DNA of 18,998 bases, taken from Alphaproteobacteria bacterium (GTDB taxonomy: Bacteria; Pseudomonadota; Alphaproteobacteria; JABAAW01). The notes beneath the pieces were generated by a model, which was not told the DNA's origin, ran no database searches, and saw nothing but the letters and a program-made list of their open reading frames with translations. The stretch covers positions 6,060 to 25,057 of the forward strand of contig JABAAS010000004.1 in assembly GCA_014238625.1 (NCBI GenBank). The letters run 5' to 3'. Made by a program: the position numbers and the translations under genes. Positions 5,846 to 12,150 of this stretch are shown piece by piece; position 1 is the first letter of the stretch, and each line of letters begins with the position of its first letter.

Positions 5846-7639
5846 TTATATCTCACGCAACAATGGCGCAAGTCCCGTCGATAGAGCTTTCAGCTCAATC
5901 GGATGTTGCAAGGTACAACAGCCAATAGCACTAGGCAAAACTAAACGCAGTCCGCCAGCACAACGCTTCTTGTCGTAGCACATAGCAGAAATCCAACTCG
6001 AACAATCTCTAAACTTGTCGAAATGCGCAGAATCTATACGCAAGTCCGATAGGCGCGTAGGTAAGCCACAGAAACGCAAGTGCGAAGATAGCTTATCAAC
6101 ATCGCTCGCAGGACAAATCCCTATAGAAAGAGCAAAACGAAAAGCAAGAAGACAGCCAAAAGCTACAGCCTCGCCATGCGCAACGCGGTAGTAACTCAAT
6201 CTCTCTAACGCATGACCAAAGGTATGACCCAAGTTCAGCAAAGCACGACGAGCGCAACGCTCATGCTCGTCCTCTTCAACAATGCGCGCCTTGATATGAA
6301 CGCTATGGCTAATCGCATAGAGCAATGAGCTGAAATCGCGTCCTAACAAACTTCTACCTTGCTCCTCAAGCCAAGCAAAAAAAGAAGCGTCTGTGATAAG
6401 CGCATACTTCAATATCTCCGCGTAGCCACAGCGCATATGGCGCGCTGAAAGAGTCGTGAGAAAATCCGTGTCGCATAAAACTATCTGCGGTTGACGGAAG
6501 GCGCCAAGCATATTCTTACCAGTAGCACTATTAACTCCGTTCTTGCCGCCAATCGCAGCGTCTACTTGGGCTAGCAAAGTAGTCGGAAGAAGAGCAAACG
6601 AAATGCCACGCATGAAAATCGAGGCAGCAAAAGCTCCCAAGTCGCACAGAACTCCGCCACCTATGATGACGACTAGGCTATCGCGGTCCGCTCCAGACTC
6701 CGACAAGCGCTGACACAAACGCTCGACGGTGCGCAGAGTCTTTTGCGATTCCGAAACGGATAGCGCAATCACTACCGATTTACTACCTTGCGCAAGCAGG
6801 TTATGTCGTAATACCTCCGCGTAGTGCATCAGTTTACGCTCTACCACGATGAAGAGCTGCCCCGCGCCTGCAAGCTCTTGCAAAATACCGCCCGCCTTGT
6901 CTAGCAAACCTCTGCCAACAACAATTCTGTAACTGGCAGAGGGTAGAGAGGGTGAAGCTGGAGGTAAAGATAGAGTGATCGTCTTTTCTTCGCACAAAGC
7001 GAGGGAGGAGCAAGTAAGCTCGCGCAAACGTGAGACAAGGCTGCTTGGAGTATCCCTATCAGAAACAGTCAAACGCTTATCGGATTTCGCATAAAAATCA
7101 CGCCTCGCTACAAGCAGAGGCTGCAGGCGTGCTTTTATCTCCTTTATACTTTCTGCGCCCTTGAGCAGCGGACGCACAAATGTACCCTTTGCGGTACCTT
7201 TTACGCTATCCTTTGCTCCCTTCTTAGCCAAACCAGCTTGCAGTCGGCGAGCGAGAGTGGCTAGGCTACAATCAAGCCAAATGGTTGTGAAACTCGCCAA
7301 GAGAACCTTGCGGCTGTGAGAGTTCGCCATCGCTCCACCACCGCTTGCAAAAACAAACGCCTTTATGCGCTGCTCTGACCAAGCGCGTGCCAAATCATCG
7401 ATAACGCATCGTTCAAGCTCGCGGAAATATTTCTCGCCTTTTTCCGCAAAAATATCGCTAATCGTCATGCCGCTACGCTGTTCTACCAACGAATCGCCGT
7501 CTATAAAATCCACCCCCAGACTATGCGCCAGCGCTGATGCCAAACTGCTCTTGCCACTGCCAGGCATTCCTACAAGCGCCAGCGGACGAGGGCGAGGAGA
7601 ACTAGCAGAGCTATTACTAATGGCTTGCACCTTGCTCAT
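5846..7639 (-). CDS. aroKB: Fused shikimate kinase / 3-dehydroquinate synthase
   Basis: One 597-residue chain carries two shikimate-pathway enzymes. Residues 18-195 are shikimate kinase (AroK): Walker A GMPGSGKS at 24-31, the FIDGDSLVE substrate block at 45-53, Arg73 in YFRELE, SGGG at 99-102, and RPLL at 156-159 after the LID. Residues 236-597 are 3-dehydroquinate synthase (AroB): GGGVLCDLGAF at about 327-337, the PTTLLAQVDAAIGGKNG block, and zinc ligands Glu408 (GYAEILKY), His472 (LGHTFGH) and His488 (AHGEAV). A Ser/Pro-rich linker at about 195-236 joins them. Both active sites look intact. In most alphaproteobacteria aroK and aroB are adjacent but separate, so this is a fusion of neighbours. 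Three degenerate 12-bp repeats (7182-7217) sit in the kinase LID. ATG 7639 is chosen; GTG 7645 adds two residues. No clear ribosome site is seen. Confidence 0.96.
   Translation of the reverse strand: MSKVQAISNSSASSPRPRPLALVGMPGSGKSSLASALAHSLGVDFIDGDSLVEQRSGMTISDIFAEKGEKYFRELERCVIDDLARAWSEQRIKAFVFASGGGAMANSHSRKVLLASFTTIWLDCSLATLARRLQAGLAKKGAKDSVKGTAKGTFVRPLLKGAESIKEIKARLQPLLVARRDFYAKSDKRLTVSDRDTPSSLVSRLRELTCSSLALCEEKTITLSLPPASPSLPSASYRIVVGRGLLDKAGGILQELAGAGQLFIVVERKLMHYAEVLRHNLLAQGSKSVVIALSVSESQKTLRTVERLCQRLSESGADRDSLVVIIGGGVLCDLGAFAASIFMRGISFALLPTTLLAQVDAAIGGKNGVNSATGKNMLGAFRQPQIVLCDTDFLTTLSARHMRCGYAEILKYALITDASFFAWLEEQGRSLLGRDFSSLLYAISHSVHIKARIVEEDEHERCARRALLNLGHTFGHALERLSYYRVAHGEAVAFGCLLAFRFALSIGICPASDVDKLSSHLRFCGLPTRLSDLRIDSAHFDKFRDCSSWISAMCYDKKRCAGGLRLVLPSAIGCCTLQHPIELKALSTGLAPLLREI
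7182..7217 (-). repeat. Degenerate 12-bp tandem repeat inside the shikimate kinase LID
   Basis: Plus-strand units are GTACCCTTTGCG (7182-7193), GTACCTTTTACG (7194-7205) and CTATCCTTTGCT (7206-7217). On the coding strand they give a four-residue pattern of the type Lys-Gly-Thr-Ala at about residues 141-153, just before the conserved RPLL motif. The units have diverged, so the array looks older than those in coaBC and the amidase. Confidence 0.6.
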
Positions 7640-7774
7640 AGTCACAGGTATGCGCGAAAAAAAGTCGTCTCAGGGTGCGAAATCGCCACAATCAAAGAAT
7701 TATTGCAACTGAATGCCAGCATGCCCTACTCTCAAACATTATAGCATAAGATACGCCTATAGTAGCGTAATGCA

Positions 7775-9295
7775 ATGAACGATGCCTCTAGTTGCTTTAT
7801 GTCCGCAAACGCTAAAAACAGCTCTCAAACTAAAAGCCTAGCGCAGCTTGCAGGCGCAGGAAAGAGCATAGAGAAAAACATAGAGAAAAACACAAGAAAA
7901 AACCTGCTGCTGATCGTGATGGGAGGAATCGCCGCCTATAAGACACCTCAGCTATGTCGAGAGCTACGCTGGCGAGGCTTCAACTTGCGGGTCGTGATGA
8001 CAAAAAATGCCTCGCGTTTCGTTAGTAGCGAAGAACTCGCGCGGGCGAGCGGGCAAGCGGTGAGCGAAAATCTATTCGCAGAGCAAAATCTCCCACAAAA
8101 ACTCAAAAAAACCCCAAGACAAAATACTTGGCAAAACTCAGGACAAAATACTTGGCAAAATACTTGGCAAAATACTTGGCAAAATCATGACGAAAATATG
8201 GCGCATATCGAGCTCGCTCGTTGGGCGCATATCGTCCTTATAGCTCCCGCAACCGCAAACGGCTTAGCGCGACTCGCGCACGGACTATGCGACGATCTCG
8301 GCTCTACTACCTTGATCGCGCTAAAACGCGAAGTACCCGTCTTTGCCGCGCCAGCCATGAATCCGCAAATGTGGCAAAATCCCGCAACGAGGCATAACAT
8401 CGCATTACTAAAAGAGCGCGAGGTCAAAATGATAGGTCCTTGCATAGGTCTTACCGCTTGCGGAGAAGTCGGGCTCGGGCGCATGAGCGAGCCTATAGAA
8501 ATCGCAAATGAACTCGAACTGGCTTGTCTAAAAGAGCACTTGCTGGAGGGCGTGCGCATCCTCATTACCGCAGGGGCAACCATCGAGCCGATCGATCCTG
8601 TACGCTATATATCTAACAAATCTTCAGGACGGCAGGGATACGCCTTAGCAAAAGCTTTCGCAGAGCGCGGTGCACAAGTGATTCTGATAGCTGGAGCTAC
8701 GCTAGCGCAACCTCCAACATCGCAGCGTATAAAAGTTATTCGAACAGAGAGTGCCGCAGAAATGGCGCGAGCCTCTATCGATTGTTTGACTAGTGCCAGC
8801 GGACAGAAAGCAAAAAAAAGCGAGCCAGTGCAAGTGGCGATATGCGCAGCAGCGGTCGCAGACTTCCGTCCGAAAAAACAATTTAAACTAAAGCCCGCAA
8901 AAAAAACTCTCGCTGGAAAAATCGACTTACTCGAAAACAGAGATATCTTGGCAGAAATAGCAACTTTGCCGAAAGGAGTAAGACCGCAAATCGTAATAGG
9001 ATTCGCCGCTGAGACAAGCTATCAAATAAAAGAAAAATTGCTAGCAAAACAAAAAACAAAAAAATGCGATTGGTTGATCGCTAACGACGTCTTGAACGAC
9101 GATGTGTTTAACTCTGAGTTTAACCGCGTGCAAATACTCGACGAAAAAGGAAGGGTCGAAGCCTTGCCACGAATGACAAAACTCGCAGTCGCTGGTCGCA
9201 TCGCCGACAAAGTCGCGGAATACCTAAGAGATTTAGAAAAATTAAAAAAACAAAAAATAGAGGCAAAAGAAAAAAACAGCATGATGGCTACATGA
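7775..9295 (+). CDS. coaBC: Bifunctional phosphopantothenoylcysteine decarboxylase / synthetase
   Basis: CoaBC joins cysteine to 4'-phosphopantothenate using CTP (CoaB) and decarboxylates the product to 4'-phosphopantetheine with FMN (CoaC), two steps of coenzyme A synthesis. CoaC spans about 43-245: GGIAAYK at 50-56, catalytic His144 in HIELARW, APATAN at 157-162, PAMN at 193-196 (Asn196), and active-site Cys229 in ACGEVGLGRM. CoaB spans about 256-490: ILITAGATIEPIDPVRYISN, then ADFRPKKQFKLKPAKK and the KKCDWLIAND block. At 506 residues it is about 100 longer than typical. The excess is a Ser/Lys-rich N-terminal leader holding one 12-bp repeat array, and a Gln/Asn/Trp repeat just before His144. 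ATG 7775 has no clear ribosome site; ATG 7799 is possible. It is divergent from aroKB, with 135 bases between. dut follows after 57 bases. Confidence 0.96.
   Translation: MNDASSCFMSANAKNSSQTKSLAQLAGAGKSIEKNIEKNTRKNLLLIVMGGIAAYKTPQLCRELRWRGFNLRVVMTKNASRFVSSEELARASGQAVSENLFAEQNLPQKLKKTPRQNTWQNSGQNTWQNTWQNTWQNHDENMAHIELARWAHIVLIAPATANGLARLAHGLCDDLGSTTLIALKREVPVFAAPAMNPQMWQNPATRHNIALLKEREVKMIGPCIGLTACGEVGLGRMSEPIEIANELELACLKEHLLEGVRILITAGATIEPIDPVRYISNKSSGRQGYALAKAFAERGAQVILIAGATLAQPPTSQRIKVIRTESAAEMARASIDCLTSASGQKAKKSEPVQVAICAAAVADFRPKKQFKLKPAKKTLAGKIDLLENRDILAEIATLPKGVRPQIVIGFAAETSYQIKEKLLAKQKTKKCDWLIANDVLNDDVFNSEFNRVQILDEKGRVEALPRMTKLAVAGRIADKVAEYLRDLEKLKKQKIEAKEKNSMMAT
7867..7902 (+). repeat. 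12-bp tandem repeat in the coaBC N-terminal leader
   Basis: Two identical units CATAGAGAAAAA (7867-7878, 7879-7890) and a third, CACAAGAAAAAA (7891-7902), are in frame. They encode Ile-Glu-Lys-Asn, Ile-Glu-Lys-Asn, Thr-Arg-Lys-Asn at about residues 32-43, immediately before the first strand of the CoaC flavoprotein domain. Confidence 0.85.
8120..8179 (+). repeat. 12-bp tandem repeat beside the CoaC catalytic histidine
   Basis: There are five 12-base units between 8120 and 8179. Four are identical (CAAAATACTTGG) and the second is variant (CAAAACTCAGGA). Degenerate copies flank both sides, for example CAAAATCATGAC at 8180-8191. The array is in frame and encodes Gln-Asn-Thr-Trp repeats at about residues 116-136, eight residues before catalytic His144. 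The near identity of the units implies recent expansion. Confidence 0.93.
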
Positions 9296-9352
9296 TTGCT
9301 AGCCTATGCGCGAAAAAAATAGCATAGTGCAAAATAAAAACGCGAGGATAAT

Positions 9353-9829
9353 GTGCTGGAGATAGCTCTGCGCCTATTACCGCACGCCGAAGGGCTACAA
9401 TTGCCACAAAGAGCAACCATTGGCTCTGTCGGCTACGATCTCTACGCTGCAATCGAAAAAACATTGCTATTGAAACCACGAGTGCCAGAAGCAATTCCCT
9501 GCGGAATCGCAATCGCTCTGCCAGAGGCTATCGAGGCGCAAGTGCGTCCGCGTTCGGGACTCGCGCTCAAACACGCCATTACTTGCCTAAATACACCAGG
9601 CACGATCGATAACGATTATCGCGGCGAGGTCAAAGTAATCTTGATCAATCACGGAGATAAAAACTTCACAATCGAACGCGGTATGCGAATAGCGCAATTG
9701 GTCTTCGCTCGCTACGAAAGCGTGAGTTTCAACATAACTCAAAGTTTGCCAGAAACCGCTCGCCAAGCAAATGGATTCGGCGCAAGCGGAATGGGCAAGC
9801 TCGCAAACTTGCAAACTCAATCAAAATAA
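9353..9829 (+). CDS. dut: Deoxyuridine 5'-triphosphate nucleotidohydrolase (dUTPase)
   Basis: Dut hydrolyses dUTP to dUMP and pyrophosphate. This keeps uracil out of DNA and feeds thymidylate synthesis. All five trimeric-dUTPase motifs are visible: GSVGYDLYAA (24-33), PRSGLAL (66-72), GTIDNDYRGEVKV (83-95, with the catalytic Asp), RIAQLVF (112-118), and the C-terminal Phe-lid RQANGFGASG (137-146). The last has Gln-Ala-Asn where many homologues have Gly-rich residues. At 158 residues it is the normal length. GTG 9353 is preceded by GAGGA at a good distance. An ATG two bases earlier is out of frame. coaBC-dut adjacency is common in alphaproteobacteria. The asparaginase start follows 31 bases after the stop. 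Confidence 0.95.
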   Translation: MLEIALRLLPHAEGLQLPQRATIGSVGYDLYAAIEKTLLLKPRVPEAIPCGIAIALPEAIEAQVRPRSGLALKHAITCLNTPGTIDNDYRGEVKVILINHGDKNFTIERGMRIAQLVFARYESVSFNITQSLPETARQANGFGASGMGKLANLQTQSK

Positions 9830-9860
9830 AACAGCGCAAACTCAAGGTAGAGAAAAAATT

Positions 9861-10895
9861 ATGCTAGAGGGAGAGCATCCACAGATAGAAGTCGTGGTAA
9901 CTCGCGGGGAAAATGCAGAACTCGTAGAGTCTCGCCATCTTTGCAACGCCGTTATATGCAATAGCGAAAGCGATGTTGTCGCAAGTTTCGGCGATAGAAA
10001 TTTACCTACCTTTCCGCGCTCGGCAATAAAAATGCTCCAAGCCATAGCTTTTGCCGAGAGCGAGGCGGTCTCTAGCTTCGCGCTCGATGAGCAATGCGCC
10101 GCACTTGCTTGCGGCTCGCATAGCGGAGAGGAAAGGCATGTCGAAAAAGTCCGAAAGTGGCTCGAAAAAACAGGCTTGAGCGAAAAAAATCTCGAATGCG
10201 GTAGCCACGCACCGCTCGATAAAAAAAGCGCTAATATTCTGCTAGAGCATGGGCAAAAACCTCTGCCAGCGCATCATATGTGCTCCGGCAAGCATTGCGC
10301 AATGCTCTCGCTCGCGCGAGTGCAAAACTGGGAGCTCGAAGGTTATTGCGAGCACGATCATCCAGTGCAACAACGCGTGACTGAAATATGCTCGCACTTC
10401 TTCGAGCACGAACTTACGCAAGATACTCGCGGACGCGACGGATGCTCTATTCCTACCTTCGCCGTGCCGCTTATGGTGCTGGCAAAGGGAATGGCGCGAT
10501 TCGCCGAGCCTAGCTCGCTAATGCGCGCGAAAAATAGTCAAGCATTGGAAAAACGCAGCGCAGCAGCAAGGCGGTTGTTTCAAGCGGTCGTCGCACAGCC
10601 GTTCTTCATCGCCGGCAGCAAGCAAGCTGATACTATAATAGTGGAGCAAGGGCGCGGTGAGTTTGCTGTCAAATCAGGCGCCGAGGGCGTATATACAGCC
10701 GTGATACCAAAACTGAAGTTGGGAATAGCTCTGAAGTGCATCGATGGGACAAACCGCGCTGCAAGAGCCGCAATCGCGCTGCTGCTAGAAAAACTCGACT
10801 TGCTCGTAGCTAGCGAGGCAGACAACTTCGCAAATAAGTCTCTGGTTAACTTTCGCGGCTTCAGGGTCGGCGCGGTTAGAGCGCGATTCCTATAG
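9861..10895 (+). CDS. L-asparaginase, Rhizobium-type (Asparaginase_II family)
   Basis: A 344-residue member of the family typified by Rhizobium etli ReAV, unrelated to the E. coli asparaginases; it hydrolyses L-asparagine to aspartate and ammonia. The family's key residues can be matched: the Ser-x-x-Lys pair Ser54/Lys57 in FPRSAIKML, Ser86 in CGSHSGEE, the metal-site CSGKH (Cys141, Lys144), and DGCSIPTFAVPL (Asp193, Cys195). They keep the spacing known from ReAV with a constant shift of six. ATG 9861 is chosen because homology starts right after it, and AAGG lies upstream at 9844-9847. An in-frame ATG at 9771 would overlap dut by 59 bases and adds no conserved sequence. It converges on the amidase gene with six bases between stops and no terminator in the gap. 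Confidence 0.9.
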   Translation: MLEGEHPQIEVVVTRGENAELVESRHLCNAVICNSESDVVASFGDRNLPTFPRSAIKMLQAIAFAESEAVSSFALDEQCAALACGSHSGEERHVEKVRKWLEKTGLSEKNLECGSHAPLDKKSANILLEHGQKPLPAHHMCSGKHCAMLSLARVQNWELEGYCEHDHPVQQRVTEICSHFFEHELTQDTRGRDGCSIPTFAVPLMVLAKGMARFAEPSSLMRAKNSQALEKRSAAARRLFQAVVAQPFFIAGSKQADTIIVEQGRGEFAVKSGAEGVYTAVIPKLKLGIALKCIDGTNRAARAAIALLLEKLDLLVASEADNFANKSLVNFRGFRVGAVRARFL

Positions 10896-10901
10896 GACAA
10901 A

Positions 10902-11987
10902 CTAACAACAAGACTCGAATTTGCGCTCTGCGAGCAGGGCGGGGATTCTGCTTCGGGCTAGGGATATTTGGGCTGTGTCTATCTCGGCAGTAATTATTAC
11001 AGACTTACTTACCCTTTTGCCCACCCTTTTGCCTACCTTCTTGCCTACCTTCTTGCCTACCCTCTTATCTCCCCCCTCCGTTTCACCCGCCTCCTCATCG
11101 CTTATAGCGAGAACCTCGCCCCAAGGCGAGATAATCATCGACCTGCCCCAACAAGCGCGCCCATCTTGTAACAAACCCTTTTGCGCCGCCGCAAAAACAA
11201 AACAACCATTCTCAATCGCGCGCGCGCGCAACAAACTGCGCCAATGAACCTCGCCCGTCGTCTTCGTGAAAGCAGAAGGAACAGCAAAAAATAACGCGCC
11301 AGACTCCGCCAAATGACGATAAAGGCGCGGAAAACGCAAGTCGTAGCAAATGCTAAGACCCAAATTGCCGCGCAAACTCTCGCAAGATGAACTATCGTTA
11401 TCTCCTCCCTTATCCGCTGAGGTATTAGGCGAGCTCCAAGGTAAAATCCAAGGCAAGCTCCATGGCAAGCGCGCCAGCACCGCTCGCGTGCCAGCGATAT
11501 AGCTATTAGATTCGCAGTAGCTCTCCCCATGCGCAAGCTCCACATCGAACATATTAATCTTGTCGTAGTAGGCGGTAACCTCGCCATCTGGAGAGAATAG
11601 CAGAGCGCGGTTTACTAACTTTTGCGGAACACTCGCATGGCGTAAGGCTAGCGAGCCAGCTTGCAACCAAAAGCCATGCTGCTTGGCTAAATGCGCCAAA
11701 AAAGAAACTTCGTCTTGCAAACTATATGTTTGCTCTGCGCCTAGCTTTACATTGCTTGGCGTTACCTCTAGCTCCAGCCCCTCCTTACGCGCAAAGCGCG
11801 CCTCGCGATAGGCAGCCTCGCCATCTCGCTGCATAAGGTTGCAGCACTCTGGCAAAAATACGCAATCGGCTCCTAAATCCTTCGCTACAGATAAAGCCAA
11901 TGCTATCTCATCAAGATTCTCCGCAACAGAAGTGCCACTCGACATCTCTACGCAGGCTGCAACAAACTGGGAGCGTGAAGTGGTCAT
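10902..11987 (-). CDS. Carbon-nitrogen hydrolase (nitrilase superfamily, NIT1/NIT2-like amidase)
   Basis: The catalytic triad of the nitrilase superfamily is intact: Glu47 in FLPECCN, Lys143 in YDKINMFDVE and Cys214 in GLSICYDLRFP. The DLRFPRLYR and HWRSLLRARAIEN blocks place it in the branch containing deaminated-glutathione amidase and omega-amidase; the exact substrate cannot be read from sequence. At 361 residues it is about 80 longer than the usual 270-285. The surplus lies in three insertions: a charged loop at about 60-88, a Leu-Pro-Trp repeat plus Ser/Asp-rich loop at 174-206, and a Lys/Arg/Val/Gly repeat at 305-329. The second and third come from 12-bp tandem repeats. ATG 11987 (Met-Thr-Thr-Ser) is the start. 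The gene follows LppC and tRNA-Pro on the same strand. Confidence 0.88.
   Translation of the reverse strand: MTTSRSQFVAACVEMSSGTSVAENLDEIALALSVAKDLGADCVFLPECCNLMQRDGEAAYREARFARKEGLELEVTPSNVKLGAEQTYSLQDEVSFLAHLAKQHGFWLQAGSLALRHASVPQKLVNRALLFSPDGEVTAYYDKINMFDVELAHGESYCESNSYIAGTRAVLARLPWSLPWILPWSSPNTSADKGGDNDSSSCESLRGNLGLSICYDLRFPRLYRHLAESGALFFAVPSAFTKTTGEVHWRSLLRARAIENGCFVFAAAQKGLLQDGRACWGRSMIISPWGEVLAISDEEAGETEGGDKRVGKKVGKKVGKRVGKRVSKSVIITAEIDTAQISLARSRIPALLAERKFESCC
11007..11066 (-). repeat. 12-bp tandem repeat in the 3' part of the amidase gene
   Basis: Five 12-base units on the plus strand: ACTTACCCTTTT, GCCCACCCTTTT, GCCTACCTTCTT twice, and GCCTACCCTCTT. On the coding strand they are in frame and encode Val-Gly-Lys-Lys or Val-Gly-Lys-Arg units at about residues 308-328. 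This strongly basic segment lies between the last catalytic-core strands. Confidence 0.92.
11433..11468 (-). repeat. 12-bp tandem repeat in the central part of the amidase gene
   Basis: Three units on the plus strand: GCTCCAAGGTAA (11433-11444), AATCCAAGGCAA (11445-11456) and GCTCCATGGCAA (11457-11468). In frame on the coding strand they give Leu-Pro-Trp-Ser, Leu-Pro-Trp-Ile, Leu-Pro-Trp-Ser at about residues 174-185. They open a loop that runs up to the catalytic-cysteine strand. Confidence 0.85.
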
Positions 11988-11994
11988 TTGAAAT

Positions 11995-12053
11995 CTTAAA
12001 TAAAAACTCTTAAATAAAAACTCTTAAATAAAAACTCTTAAATAAAAACTCTT
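11995..12053 (-). repeat. 14-bp tandem repeat between tRNA-Pro and the amidase gene
   Basis: Four perfect copies of CTTAAATAAAAACT (11995-12008, 12009-12022, 12023-12036, 12037-12050) end in a partial CTT. On the minus strand, the direction of tRNA and amidase transcription, each unit reads AGTTTTTATTTAAG and so brings a run of five T. The array starts seven bases after the tRNA 3' end and stops seven bases before the amidase ATG. It could influence 3' processing of the tRNA or translation of the amidase. The period is not a multiple of three, which fits its non-coding position. Confidence 0.95.
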
Positions 12054-12060
12054 GGACAAG

Positions 12061-12134
12061 TCGGAGCGGCAGGATTTGAACCTGCGACCCCTCGGCCCCC
12101 AGCCGAGTGCTCTACCGAACTGAGCCACGCTCCG
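12061..12134 (-). tRNA. tRNA-Pro (anticodon GGG)
   Basis: On the minus strand the sequence folds as a complete cloverleaf. The acceptor stem CGGAGCG pairs with CGCTCCG. The D arm is GCTC/GAGC. The anticodon stem CTCGG/CCGAG encloses loop CTGGGGG, giving anticodon GGG, which reads CCC and CCU. The T arm is GCAGG-TTCAAAT-CCTGC. The C1-G72 pair and discriminator A73 are the usual proline identity elements. The 3' CCA is not encoded and must be added. It lies 16 bases beyond the LppC stop and 73 bases before the amidase start, all on one strand. It is probably cut from a longer transcript, since I see no promoter of its own. Confidence 0.96.
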
Positions 12135-12150
12135 TGAAAAAAAACTGCCA

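Noticed and set aside
7646..7774. Promoters in the aroKB-coaBC divergent gap
   Set aside because: Several TATAGT- or TAAGAT-like hexamers exist, but none has a matching -35 box at 16-18 bases, so no site is reported.
8185..8583. Minus-strand open frame inside coaBC, and similar long antisense frames in other genes
   Set aside because: They lie opposite well-supported conserved genes, have no recognisable domains, and arise from codon bias.
9771..9860. Longer asparaginase start overlapping dut
   Set aside because: The extra 30 residues are a shadow of the dut C terminus in another frame. ATG 9861 fits the family start.
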